Shown here: positions 14,662 to 26,801 of the stretch, piece by piece
How positions within the stretch are numbered: position 1 is the stretch's first letter
Layout: each line of letters begins with the position of its first letter
Assembly: GCF_025118155.1 (NCBI RefSeq)
Contig: NW_026251387.1
Span: 1-64,000 of the forward strand
Reading direction: 5' to 3'
Length of the DNA: 64,000 bases
Source of the DNA: Cokeromyces recurvatus
Lineage: Eukaryota > Mucoromycota > Mucoromycetes > Mucorales > Mucoraceae
Made by a program: the position numbers and the translations under genes
The notes under the pieces: generated by a model
Databases searched by the model: none
What the model saw: the letters and a program-made list of their open reading frames with translations, nothing else
What the model was told of the DNA's origin: nothing

Positions 14662-15530
14662 TCAGACCAAAGTGACTGGGAAGACACACACTATTACTTG
14701 GACAGCCAATTCAACAGCTTGAGACCAGGATCGACAGGATTTAGGAGGAAATTCATAATGAAAGTAGTAATTTTGTTTATGTAGAATTGTACAAAGAATA
14801 GGCCATAAAGTATACCAGCTCGTACAATCAGAAGGACGATGAGGTTTATGTAGTGGAAGCAAGTTGAGGAGGAACGAGATGGGATCTTCGACTGAAGTAG
14901 GTATGTAGAGACGATTATGTACATGTAAGCACTCAATAGCATGTCGCCGGCTCCAATTATGAGACGGATGAAAGATACATTCTTTAGGTTTACCACCTGG
15001 TAGCCAGCCAAGTCGCCATCGAAGCACTCGGCTACGTTCTGAGGTAGTCATTGGTAAGTAAAGGATGGGATCCAATTCAAGAGTGGGGTGTGAGGAAGAC
15101 AATAGGAGGGAGTTAGTATCTTGACGAAGGTTTTGAAATTGATTATCTAGAAACTTAGCACGAAGAGTGTAGAATTGTTTTCGGTCGAGCGTTGAGATGA
15201 TTGGTGAGCATAGGTGTTTCCACGATGTAGTTTGAGCCAATTTATACCAGTGGGAATGACTATTTGGGAACTGAACATGAGTCAAAAGATGGGGATAAGA
15301 AGAGTATCTGCTAGTAATTGAGAGGTTCGAAAGAGGTATTGCGCTTGGAGGACTGTAATACGGGTCTTCATGGATGGTAGGTTGACAAAATGAAGCATGA
15401 CTTTCGCCGAGGACTGCGAGTGACCACCAAAGATACGTCGAATGCATGAATTTTGAAAGGTATCTAGTTCTTTGGTAAGTTTAACAGAGAGAAGACTTTC
15501 GCCTGTATACAGTATTTCTACTTTAAAGAA
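14662..15530 (-). pseudogene. Non-LTR retrotransposon (LINE) reverse transcriptase C-terminal remnant, frameshifted
   Basis: Reverse-strand remnant of a LINE ORF2 tail. From about 15530 one frame reads KELDTFQNSCIRRIFGG then AKVMLHFVNLPSMKTRI and VLQAQYLF; this aligns with SLENCQNQCMRQIFGG...AKxMLHLTNLP...ILQAQFLF in the element at 46495-47751. That frame stops near 15285, and homology resumes in another frame (SHWYKLAQT... PMTTSERSRVLRWRLGWLPG), ending at 14662. It retains the C-terminal C-x2-H-x8-H-x3-C-x-H motif (CIFH...HAIECLH) and SVEDPISFLLNLLP. The catalytic reverse-transcriptase half is missing. Classed as dead because of 5' truncation plus frameshift. Confidence 0.8.
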
Positions 15531-16526
15531 AAAAGTTTCTCAATAGACATAGTTATTTATTTTTAATTACCAAGAAAAAAAAAATCTTCATTGGTGAAGG
15601 ATGGCTTAATATGAATATTAACCAGTTTGTAGGACATTAATAAAAAACTACTATATCAACTTCTTAAAGAGACATTTATGTAGTATTAATACGAGTAATA
15701 TAAGAGAAAGGAATAGTTAATCATCCTTTAAGAAAACACATACTTATTATTTCTAAAAATATATATATAAATATATATATGCTTCTTTGATAATGATGTC
15801 AATGGTCGAATAAGCACTTGCAGAGCGTATTATTTAGAATTTTTAAATAACATAATAGTAGCTATTCGTTACTAGTAAAAGACTACAAAGATTCTCTCTC
15901 ATTACAGATAATCAAATTATCTATAGTTCTCATGAAATTTATGAGCTAATTTCTTCTTGTAGTTACAAGTGTATATATTCATCATTTTTGAATTCTTACA
16001 GTCCAAGTTTAAACTCTGTATAAGAAGAAACAAAATAACAGATAAAGATAAATCTATACCAAAAATTATGGGAACTGTAAAAGATATATACTGGCTGCTG
16101 ACTGTAAAGAATGAATAGAACATGTGGTGGTATCCTTTATTAAAAGAGATTTAAAATATGGAAAAAGCTATTTTGAATAGTAGCTACTGTTTTTCCTTTC
16201 CATAAATTTTTTTTTGTAGTCACTTGATATATTGCTTTCAGAAAATTAGTCAAAAAAGAATTAGACAAATTATATTCCAGTTACCATTAACTGAGTAAAT
16301 ATAAAAAACTATTTAAGCCCTTGTTAATCCTTGTCAATGGCTGTAAATTCATTAGTCAAACTAACTGAACTTAATTTTAATGACCGACAAAAAAAGAGGA
16401 GTTAACAAATAAAATAAAATAAAAAAAAAATAAACCAGTAAACTGCGCCAGGTTTTCTTTTTATATCTTTTAACTTCAAACGTATATAAAAAACTAAAAA
16501 AAAAGGAGATCGTTTTTAGTATATAC
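15531..16526. other. Intergenic, upstream of 5MP
   Basis: Roughly 1 kb of AT-rich DNA. Short open frames here have no recognisable similarity and biased low-complexity composition. It should contain the 5' flank of the 5MP/BZW gene; poly-A and poly-T patches at about 16385-16430 and 16493-16504 lie just upstream of its start. Confidence 0.5.
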
Positions 16527-17977
16527 ATGAATTCTACCCAATCCCAGGCCTCTACCAATCCTAAACCCGTCTTGCATGGTGTAAAAATTAAACAAAGAAA
16601 AGTAAGTTCTTCAGGATGAATAGTATTATAATAAAGTCATAAACTAAAATTTTCTCCACAGGGTGTCCAAAAAGCCAACGCTAAACACGAGCCTGAGAGT
16701 AAGTTTTAAGATTAAGATTAATAACAAGTTAGAAGCTAATGGTATGTTTAGTTTTTAGGGATCAATTACTTGCTCATTTGAAAACAATTGAAGAGGGTGA
16801 TTTTGAAGCTATTTCTACTAAACTTGACATTCTTGGAAATACACTTGAATATCGTAAATACGGTGATTCTTTATTTGAAATTCTTATTACTGGTGGTATT
16901 TTAGGTATGTAATCTAGAAAAAAAAAAAGAAAAAGAAAAAGATTAATGTAAATTAATTTCTTTTTAGAAACTGGAGGAAATATTGATGATGACGCTGAAC
17001 GAAGCCCTTTTTGCATTTTTGCAGCACAAGATGAAACCTCCATGATTAAGAAATACGTTGAAGTTTTTAATAAATTAATTCGTCGTTATAAATATTTGCA
17101 GAGAATCTTACGAGAAACACTTGAGAATCTTTTGCAATTCGTCAACAAATGGCAAGCTGAAGAGAATTCCAAATTGGCCAAAGCTACTGGTCTTTTTATC
17201 TGTAATCAACTTACACCTGCTTCTGTTCTGAAAGTCTTGTTTCAGGACTATTTAATGAAGGATGGCTATTCTTTGGCTTTTACCACTACTGTTTTCCGTA
17301 CCGTGATGCGTGAGCAAAGCATCGAACAATTAGGTCGTGCTTTGACCAGTGAAGGTTTAAACTCTCGTATTCTTGATTTCTTCCCACCTAATAAGCGAGA
17401 TGAAGATTGTCTTATTCGACATTTTGAAGCAGAGGATATGAAAGAATTTGTTGAATACTATCGCAAGAATAAGAAAAACTCTATCAAGAACACCCTTTTA
17501 AATGAGCTATCCGAGCTTGTTCAAGGTGAAGCTTCTAATGCTGAAGTGATTAGTTTTATTAAAACAAATATGAATGAAGGAGGACTTACTGAATCTGACG
17601 TAATTCCTATCATTTGGCAATCTATGATGAATACTGTTGATATGATGAGTCGTTCTGATCAAATTGAATCTCAAGTCTTACGTGCTATTGGACAATGGAC
17701 TAAAATTCTAGAAGAATTCTGTAGCTCTCCCAAGACTGAAATTGTTTTGCTTCAAAAAGTTCAAGCTAGTTGTTATGAAGATGTCAAACTTACAAAGTAT
17801 TTCCGTCGTATCATTCAAACACTTTATAAAAATGATGTTTTATCAGATAACGCAATTCTTTATTGGAATGACAGAGCACATCTCACTCAAGGAAAGACTC
17901 TCTTCTTGAAACAATTGGAGCCCTTTGTAAATTGGTTGAGAGATAATGATGATAGTAGTGATGAAGATTCAGATTAA
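16527..17977 (+). CDS. BZW1: 5MP/BZW protein (eIF5-mimic, W2 domain), 4 exons
   Basis: eIF5-mimic proteins bind eIF2 and eIF3 through a C-terminal W2 (HEAT-like) domain and compete with eIF5, tightening start-codon choice. Exons: 16527-16601 (MNSTQSQASTNPKPVLHGVKI), 16662-16698, 16759-16904 and 16968-17977; all junctions keep frame. Family signatures are KPVLHGVKIKQRK near the N-terminus, then LEYRKYGDSLFEILITGG and AERSPFCIFAA, and VNKWQAEENSKLAKATGLF. The W2 region occupies about the last 150 residues (ILYWNDRAH, FVNWLRDNDD) and ends with an acidic DDSSDEDSD tail, like the eIF2-binding acidic box. About 400 residues, normal for the family. It is convergent with URB2. Confidence 0.93.
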
Positions 17978-18474
17978 TTTTTATATTGATAAATAAAATA
18001 GTGTTTATATATTTATATAAATTGGATATGGTTATTATGTAAACGTCTTTTTCTTAATTCTAACGAAAATAAATAAATAAAGTTAACTTGTATCAATGCA
18101 TGCCATTGACTGTGCAGTCGACTTTAACCAAACCAACGCCACAAGTATCATTCTCTTGTAGTTTTATGAAAGATGGTAAAATAGATTTAATGACTCTGGA
18201 AGAGGATTCTTTTTTTTTTTTTTTTTTTTTTTTTTTGGAATGTTTGCTCCAACAGTCGACTCTCAAGGTAGTCAATTTCTGAAGATTCTGAAAGTTGCTA
18301 AAAGAGTAGTAGTAATTCTATTTTTCTCTTTACTGCTATATAATAATATGATTTTAAATGTTACCAGAAATCGAAATTTGCTCCAAGAACATATAAATAT
18401 GTATATATGCATATATTTATATTCATATTTATTATTATTTATCATTTTTATAGTAGAGTATACATATTTTTTTT
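17978..18474. other. Intergenic between 5MP and URB2 stops
   Basis: Convergent 3' flanks. A T-run (about 18210-18235) and AT-rich repeats are present. Small open frames on both strands are low complexity and overlap the T-run; no gene is supported. Confidence 0.55.
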
Positions 18475-19863
18475 TTACTGGCCAGTGTATTTATGATTTT
18501 CTTTCCAAGTCATATAGAAACTCTTAAATAAGGCCTTTCCTGACCCATCCAAACAAGATAGAACAAACATACGATCTGCTTCTGAACATAAATCTAAAAT
18601 ATCATATAAAGCATGTGCTAGAATGGATTTTATAGCTGGATCAGCAATACTCATAGTAGGATTTGACTGAATTGAAAAATATTCAATCAAAAGTGAAGGC
18701 GTATATTTAGCTGTCATCTTTTGTAATGTATGTACACTCTTTTTCTGTAACTGAACATTAGCCTTTTGCGGTATAGTGGTCAAGAGACGAGCAAGTCGAT
18801 GTGCTGAGTTACTATCTAAAGGAAGAAACTCGGCAAATAAGGGAATGGTGCGTTCTGATGTAATGTATTTTCGCTTTCTATTGTTAACTAAAGAAATATT
18901 TGTTGATTTGAAACAATGAAATAATGATTGAATTAAAGCTATATAAGGTGGCATCATATATATAAGTTGATCTTTATGCTGGCTAGTAAGATTTGATAAA
19001 ACTGAGCAAATATCAGCAAAAATCGTTTGAACCGTATCGCGAGTTAATTGTCCATTAAATCTTTCAGGTGCAGTAGAATGCACTGTTTGAGAAAGACATG
19101 ACAATATCAAGGAAATATCATATTCACTAAAATGATATGACTATACATATATGTATATAAATATATATAAAGGAGGAGAAATTAATTCAAGTACTTTTTT
19201 TTTATAATGTAACTATACATTACTTGATTACTCGTTAACTGAATTAATAATTTCAACATTTGCTGTAAATACTTTAGCGATGTGGTTTTACCAGCAATAA
19301 GTGATAGTTTAACGATAATTGATGGAATCTGTTTCTTTAAACGACCCTTTTCGCCTACAATCAAAAAAAAAAAAGTTAAGAAAAAGGTCTTCTAAGAAAT
19401 TATTTTACTTACTATCTTCGCAATGTTCTAATAGTTGCGCAAACAATATTAAGAACACTAAATGGTGTTGCTCTTTACTAGGGTTAGAACGGTTAGCCGC
19501 TTCTTCTTCTGCCTGTTCTAAAAAGCCATCAATAAGAACATCGTATTGTTCTTTAGATAGTGATTGGATCCATGCTGCAAAAGCATTTAATAAAACTTTG
19601 ACTGATTCTTGAGCGCCTGTATTATAAACCAACGAAAATAGAAACCAAATTGAAGCTAGTACATGTTTGGTCATATCTATTTGCTGGTATCTTGATAAAA
19701 TTGAACAAAAGGCTGCAATAAATTCAGTCGTCATATCTAATACGACCTTATTTTCAGACAAAAGTGTACATTGTAAAAATTGAATAAATGGTGAAGCTAA
19801 TGCAGTTAATGTCTTTGAAAGCTCTTTTGCAGATATTACTAAAAAAATAAAATAAAAAACTTT

Positions 19864-19914
<51 letters not shown>

Positions 19915-22900
19915 ATCCGTTTTGTTATACAGTTGAACTCATTCGTTTACCTTCATCAACATTAGGACCGACAATACGAGCATATTCTTGTAATAAACGA
20001 GTCAAATGAAAAACTCTTTTCATACATTCAAAAGTATGTTTATATTCTTGAAGAACTTGATTAGTGATATTATCTTTTTCCAAAATTATAGAGATGGTAT
20101 TCTTGGTATCATTTAGATATGAAATAACAAATTGACTGACTTTACTTATAGTATCGGTAACGTGAATTATATTATTAAGGTTGATTTCAATAGTAGATTT
20201 CCTAGTAAAAAATATTATATAAGAGAAAATAGAAAATAATATAAACTTTACCTATTAGCCAAAACTAAATTAATCGCATTTACTAAATTGATTAATTTGT
20301 TCAAGTGTGTAAGCGAGATATCTTTGTTAAGAACTTTCGTTCGTTGGTTTAGGACATCTTTAAAATACTTTAATGAATGCTCTTCAGGTGTTTTGATACT
20401 TGCATTTAAAATAATTTTTCTCAAGACATTTAAATCGAGCTCATTCGTAGTCTGTTCAAGAGAATTAGATGATTGCTTATTAAACGAGATTAGCCAATTT
20501 AAAATCCTAGAATCCAGTCCCTATTTGATATATATATATATATTATGTAAGTATAGCTTCTAATCATGCCTTTCATTACGTACCAGAATACTATTAATAC
20601 TGAAATAGTCCATAAATCTCAAATAAAGACTTCTACACATTAATGATACCTCGTTTTGAATAGCAAGATCTGTATTACTATTTGCAACTGACCAAATATC
20701 AACCAACGTAATCAAATACAATGTTTGCAAACGTTCATTCTTTTTGTAGTATTCATTAGGGAACAACAAAAGAAGTTTCATTAAGTTAGCTATCTTTTTA
20801 ACATCTGCTGTATTTACAACAGTTGTATCTTCCTCCATAGCTTCATTCTCCTCTTCCATCGTGTTTGCAAGCTTAACAATATGATTTTGATTGAAGTTGA
20901 AAGGCTTTGAAACATCTATAGTAGAAATCATCTCTGCTGTAAGCTTTGCTACTTTTCCAGAGCTTGTATCTAATAATTTAGTTTGAAAATTTTGAATAAT
21001 CAAGTTCAAAATTGTTTCAATGTTGCAATCTATTAAAATAAAAACAATTTAGAAATCATATATTCATAATATTTGATAACTTTTATACTCTACTTCTAAA
21101 ACACTCTGCTTCATAAAAGTTGGCAGATCGTAGTAAAGTTTTATTTAAGAGCTGTGCTGTTGTTGCAGATTCTGAACTATTAAAATCATCTAATATTGAG
21201 GAATAAACGATTTTTACAAGTTTTTCGGCTCTACTATCGTCAATATATCGTCTGAAAAAAAAAAAAGAAAAATTAGAAAAAAAAAGTAAAAGAAAATAAC
21301 TTAATAGTTATCCATATAAGCTTACATTATTAATTCAAACCATTCATCAGATATTAATTTCCAACAAGCAAGTTTAAGGATATTTTCATCATTGATATCA
21401 AGCAGAGATCCGTTCCATTCTGTATTCATACACCAACTATCATCCTTTAAAATAAAATCAATAACATTACTGATTAACTGAGGAGCTTCATTAACTGACA
21501 AGGATGATTGTAAAATAGAATTATAGTAAATGTGTTGAAATATAGCATTAACCTACAAAAACAGTCGTTAAGTTTTTTTTTTAAAAAAAAAAATGAAATA
21601 AGAATTTATACTTTTTCTTACAGTTGTAACAGCAATAATTCGAAGCATCAATGAATCATCTTTTATAGACTCTTGAAAGATTTGAATATATGATGAAGCT
21701 AACCATTCTTGATCTTCTAGACTGATTTTCGAAACATAAATATCGAAAAAAACGTCAGCCAAGGTTGAATGAATTTGTAAAGCAGGTAATAGGACATCAT
21801 TAGATTTAGATTTTATCCAATTATCAATACTAGGTTTAACAAAGCTATTAAAAACTGATAATACTGGAGCTTCGAATGTTTGGAACTGATCTAATCGTAG
21901 GGCTTTTGTGAACTCCACAAAATAGACAGTGACTAACGCTACTTTAGTGTTTTCTGTGCTCTTAAAAAGTTCTATTAATTGTTCCTGAAAGCTTATAAAA
22001 ATACCAAGTGCTTGAGCAGTTGGCATAGACTTTGTGATCACAGTCGAAAACCTAAACAAGTGTTAATAAAGAATTATATAACTTATTTTTATATTTAACT
22101 TACTCTTTTAGAAAATCTCTAGAAAACATAGGGTTTTTTAACAACTCAAATAGCTTGTTTGATTTGATTTTTGTTATATGTGTAAGTAGATCGTTTATAA
22201 AAGTATCAATTTGACGAGAAGCAGAATACGTTTTTAAAATAGATTTAATAAGCTTAAGACACGATGCTTGAGCATTTTTATCACACTAAAAAAAAAGTAA
22301 TAATAACAATAGAAATTAGTATTTTTCTATTTAACTTGTATAAATACTTACATTTAGCATAACTGGCCAAAAGATTTCAATACAATTTTCAATTATTGAA
22401 AAATCAATCTGAAGAAGAGTATCAACTATATCCAAAACAAGGCCTTGACTGTATCCTATATTCATATTTAAGTATCACACACTTATCAGTTATATATCTT
22501 TCTTACTTTTTGGATCATTGATATAGCTTATAATATCCTTTGTAATCTCACTCAAAATACTTTGCTGATATTTTGTTATATCATCATTACGCATATTATA
22601 TACATTCAATTCCAATACTTGTTTCAAAAGCTGGCATAGTATGTCAAGATAAATATCTATAGCTGTATCTTTTATATTTGACAAAATTCTCAATAGATAG
22701 ATAAAAAAACCAAATTCAACCATTCTGTTAATATCCTGTGTTGCGCTTGTACTACGCTTTTGTCTGAATGCGCTAAGAAAAGCAGAGAATAAGACGGGCG
22801 TAATATCCAAAACTTTTTTTTTTTGTTCAAAAATTAGTCATTGTGCTTTTAATTCAATTTTTTTTTTCTTACATACCATCTAATAATTCATCAGTATCCT

Positions 22901-23855
22901 TTGCATTTTTCACCATAGTGTCAAGTGTATCAAATAATTTAATAACATAGCTGGCCTGTTTTGCATTATTATTAACTTCTTTTAAGACAGAAGTAAATTC
23001 CAATACAGTATCCGAATGAAATAATGCATGACAAACAATATCAGTGATAAGTTGGGAAACATTTGATGTATCTTTGCTCATTTTTCGACGGACATTCAAG
23101 AATTTAGGCAATGGTTTTTCTACAATATTTAAGAAGATCTATAACACTCGTCAAGTTTTGATTCATTTTTTTTTTTTTTTTTTTTTTGATAGTAATATGA
23201 ATATGTACCTTTTTTTGATTAGCTGCTGAAACAAGTTGCAAATCATACTTTTTTAAAAGAATTTGAGCAATTAAAGCAAGTGAATGTAAAGTCTCTTCGT
23301 TGCTATCACAAGTTGTAAAGATGAATAAGATTTGCTCGACAACACTCGAAACGTGTTCAAAAGCTGGTCGATAAGCAAATGTGCCATCAAACAAAATCTC
23401 GAGACTTCCATATATTATTGATAAAAATTGACTTTTATTATATTTATCATTTCGATATAGTTCCTGTAAGGTTATTGATATAGAAGATAAAAGATTAACT
23501 TGAATCGTAGGTGTAGATTGCTTTAGATCTGATTTGACTTTATCGTGATAGTGCTTTAAAAGGTCAAATAGTAGCTTCCAATAAGGTAACTGCAATAAAC
23601 AGCAATCATTCATCCTAAACCAATGGATCAGTTTTATAAATATAATACTTTATTTTGATGATCTTTTATTGTTTACTTTTTGAGATTAGGTCTAGCAAAA
23701 GTTGAACAGATCCATTCAAACAAAAATTCGCTTTTGTTAGGAAAGAAAACAGCATCATTGGTCCATGCTTTATTTGCTATTTCTATTCTTTGATTTGCAG
23801 AAAGACCAGCTCCTTTAAGAGCTTTTGCGATTTTTTCTGAAGTTAATTCATCCAT
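18475..23855 (-). CDS. URB2: URB2/NPA2-like nucleolar pre-rRNA processing protein, multi-exon
   Basis: Urb2/Npa2 is a nucleolar factor of early pre-60S particles, needed for 25S and 5.8S rRNA maturation. The C-terminal exon has the Urb2 C-terminal domain pattern: AHALYDILDLCSEADRMFVL, then LDGSGKALFKSFY and the terminal HKYTGQ. The preceding exon (19405-19761) reads FLFSLVYNTGAQESV. The rest is a long alpha-helical solenoid over about 14 exons, as in this fast-evolving family. The start is taken at 23855 (MDELTSEKIAKALKGAGLS), 170 bp from the divergent PTPA start. One intron holds T10 followed by A43 (19861-19913). The family call rests mainly on the C-terminus; the middle diverges too much to check by eye. 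Confidence 0.78.
19861..19913. repeat. T10-A43 tract in URB2 intron
   Basis: Ten T directly followed by 43 A, able to fold as an oligo-T/oligo-A hairpin. It lies between two URB2 coding exons, hence within an intron. Confidence 0.85.
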
Positions 23856-24024
23856 CTGTCAAAATGATGATTGAGTTTACCTGTAATTTTTTTTTTTTTA
23901 TTTATTTTATTTTTTTTTTTTTTTTTATTCTATTCTAATTACTGAATAATGGCCGTCACACTGTGACTACAGCATACATGTGTAAGGCCATCTCTAAACT
24001 TTTGTTTTTTTTTACCAGTTAATT
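23856..24024. promoter_or_regulatory. Shared divergent promoter URB2 / PTPA
   Basis: Only 169 bp separate the two start codons. The stretch contains long T-runs (about 23889-23926) and then a mixed segment (GGCCGTCACACTGTGACTAC) holding the short inverted repeat GTCACA/TGTGAC near 23952-23965. It is the only candidate regulatory region for both 5' ends; no known factor site is claimed. Confidence 0.5.
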
Positions 24025-25448
24025 ATGACTTATATTATCCCTCAAAAACACATTGTCACTAAGGAAGATCTTGATGAATTCTTACATTCATCTGCTTATA
24101 AAGAATATATTGAATACATAGTGCGTTTAAATGACTCTATTATAAATCTGAAAATTGATTCGGAAGTCAGAATCTCAGAGGTGCATATCATAGACTAAAA
24201 GTACACACATGACAAAGAAACTAACTATTTTTCAGTAGAATGTTCAAAAAGTTTTATCCATATTAGAAACTTTACTACAATATGTCAAACAAATCCCTCC
24301 GGTTGAAAATTCAAAATCACGCTTTGGTAATCCAGCTTTTAGAACATTCTATGATAAAGTAAAAGATGTAAGGCATCTATTTTTTATTTATTTTTTTTTT
24401 TAAAAAAAAAATATGAATATATATAAAGTTTTAGATTGACACATTTGTTTTATAGTCAATTTCAGACCTGCTCAAACCACTAGTTCCCGAAGCAGCTATT
24501 AAGGAAGTTGGAACATATTTATGTGAAAGTTTTGGTAATCGAAAACGAATAGACTACGGTACAGGACACGAAGCCAATTTTATGGCATGGTTGTAAGTGA
24601 ATTTATCGAAGTCTATATACATACATGCATACATACATATAGATATTCATTCATTTATTCAGGCTTTGTTTGGAGAAATTAAATGTACTCAGTACAGACG
24701 ATGATACAGCTGTTGTTTTACGTATATTTGTCAAGTATGTTAAAATATTGATAATCAAAAAGATTTATTAATAAGCTTTTTATAAGATATATTGAATTGA
24801 TGAGACAATTACAATTTCAATACTGGCTTGAACCTGCCGGTTCTCATGGTGTATGGGGTCTTGATGATTATCATTTTTTACCATTTCTTTTTGGATCTGC
24901 ACAGCTATTAGGTACAGCAAAATGAAAGGATCTGATATAACTTTATTTTAATATTATTTTTCTTCTTCTTCATAGATCATAAATATATTAAACCTAAATC
25001 AATTCATGACGAAGATACTGTACAAGAATTTTCGAAATCATATATGTATCTTGCATGTATCAAATTTATTAATACTGTAAAGACAACTGCTTCCTTAAGA
25101 TGGCATTCACCTATGTTAGATGATATCTCTGCTTGCAAAACATGGGTTAAAGTAAATCAAGGTATGATTAAAATGTATAAAGCAGAGGTATTATCCAAGT
25201 TGCCCATTATGCAGCATTTTATGTTTGGAAGTCTTATTCATTTCGAAGGAGGTCATCCTGTGACAGAAGATATGGAAGATGAATGTGGACATGTTCATAT
25301 GAGCAAGTCTGGAAATGAAGGCGTGTATGCTTTGGGTCAAGAATATCCTGATTGCTGTGGTATCCCTGTTCCAAGTGCTATTGCTGCTGCTGCTGCTTTA
25401 AGAAACAATGAGGGAGTACCTAAGCCTCGACCTATCCCTTTTGATTAA
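24025..25448 (+). CDS. PTPA: Serine/threonine phosphatase 2A activator (PTPA/Rrd), multi-exon
   Basis: PTPA proteins are phosphotyrosyl phosphatase activators and peptidyl-prolyl isomerases that switch PP2A catalytic subunits into the active form. Start [20 protein letters not shown] at 24025. Signatures: [15 protein letters not shown], then [19 protein letters not shown] and ANFMAWL (24530-24597 and on), [40 protein letters not shown] and MQHFMFGSL. After FGSL the protein continues about 65 residues with a Cys/His-containing segment ([15 protein letters not shown]) and an Ala run, longer than the short tail I would expect from human PTPA. About six small introns, one with T11A10. Convergent with RFC2, 109 bp between stops. 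Confidence 0.92.
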
Positions 25449-25512
25449 TATAAATTATCTTGAAACCCAATTTTTCTTTTATTATCTTTTTTCGTCACCA
25501 AGTCGATAATAA

Positions 25513-25554
<42 letters not shown>

Positions 25555-25557
25555 GAT
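25449..25557. other. Convergent 3' gap PTPA / RFC2 with 38-A run
   Basis: The 109 bp between the two stop codons includes an uninterrupted run of 38 A at 25516-25553, just after the RFC2 stop in RFC2 sense (a T-run). It probably holds both overlapping 3' UTRs. Confidence 0.5.
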
Positions 25558-26801
25558 TTATTTAACAGAAATACTACAAAGTTTGGCTATCATGCCTGAT
25601 AATTGAATAATGCTTTGATGACCATCTAAAATACGCATGTGTGTAAAACCAATTTCTTTTAAATAATCTAATCTCAATTGTTCATTCATTTCAGTATAAT
25701 TCCTTGTAACACGGAAAATGGTTGTAATAATATCTAGAGAAGAGTATCCAAGATCATATAACTGCTCCATACAAGTAACAGCTTCATCCACATTACCTTC
25801 AGAACATTTTTTTAAGATATGTTGAATTACAATAGGATGAGGCTGGTCGCAAATCTTATAAACGTTCTCTGCATTTACATATTTAAATCCATAATGAGTT
25901 GATTGTAAATTATTAATAGCCTGACGCATATCACCATCTGCAGTAAATATCAACGCCTCTAAACCTTCATCATTATAACTAACCTATAAATAAGTCAATA
26001 AATGGATAAGTTATGTCTTTTTTTTTTCAAAGCTAACCTTTTCTGCCTGACATATTTCTAATAATCGACGCAAGATTTGCTCATCGGTTAATTTGGTATA
26101 ACGTAAAACAGCACAACGAGATTGAATGGGTTCAATAATCTTGTTAGATTGATTACAAGCTAAAGCAAATCGAGTTGTATTTGAATAAATTTCCATGGTT
26201 CTGCGAAGTGCCTGTTGTGCACCTCCTGTCATACTATCTGCTTCATCTAAAATAATAATCTTATGTTTTCCTGGTGGTAAAGTTACTTTTTTCTGAGCAA
26301 ATGCTTTAATTCTATTTCTAACAACATCGATGCCTCTATAAAATAAAATAAAATAAAATAAAATAAATATACATGACGATGTTATTCATGTTCTTCTTAC
26401 CTATCATCAGAAGCATTTAATTCAAGCACAGCATCTTTATATGAAGGGCCCAATAAATCATGAGCCAAACACAATATGCTTGTCGTTTTACCAATACCTG
26501 GTAAACCCTTTTAAATTTGTATAAGTATACATACTAAAATATATAAAGCAACTTACAGTTAAGATGACATTAGGGAGGTTACCATCCTTTGCAATTGTTT
26601 GTAATCTTGATACTGTATCTTCATTACCAACAATATCCTTTAACGTCACAGGTCTATATTTTTCCACCCTACAAAATTATGAATAACATTTAAAGAATAA
26701 AGATAATAAAAAATTTACCAAGGCAAAATAAATCCATCTTGATTACTGTCATTTGAACTTCCACTTACTGATGGAGCATCTATATCCATTGCTGTAGCCA
26801 T
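25558..26801 (-). CDS. RFC2: Replication factor C small subunit (human RFC2 / yeast Rfc4 type)
   Basis: AAA+ clamp-loader subunit that loads PCNA at primer ends; RFC2-type subunits also serve in alternative checkpoint and cohesion loaders. The start at 26801 gives [17 protein letters not shown], then FILPW and VEKYRP (RFC box I). Walker A is [10 protein letters not shown], followed by LELNASDDR, Walker [16 protein letters not shown], the arginine-finger segment (SRC in [15 protein letters not shown]), and the collar domain with [17 protein letters not shown] and [16 protein letters not shown] [12 protein letters not shown]. The end SISVK is at 25558. Five exons with small introns, one made of AAAAT repeats (26341-26366). 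[10 protein letters not shown] and [12 protein letters not shown] fit Rfc4/RFC2 rather than the other small subunits. Confidence 0.95.
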
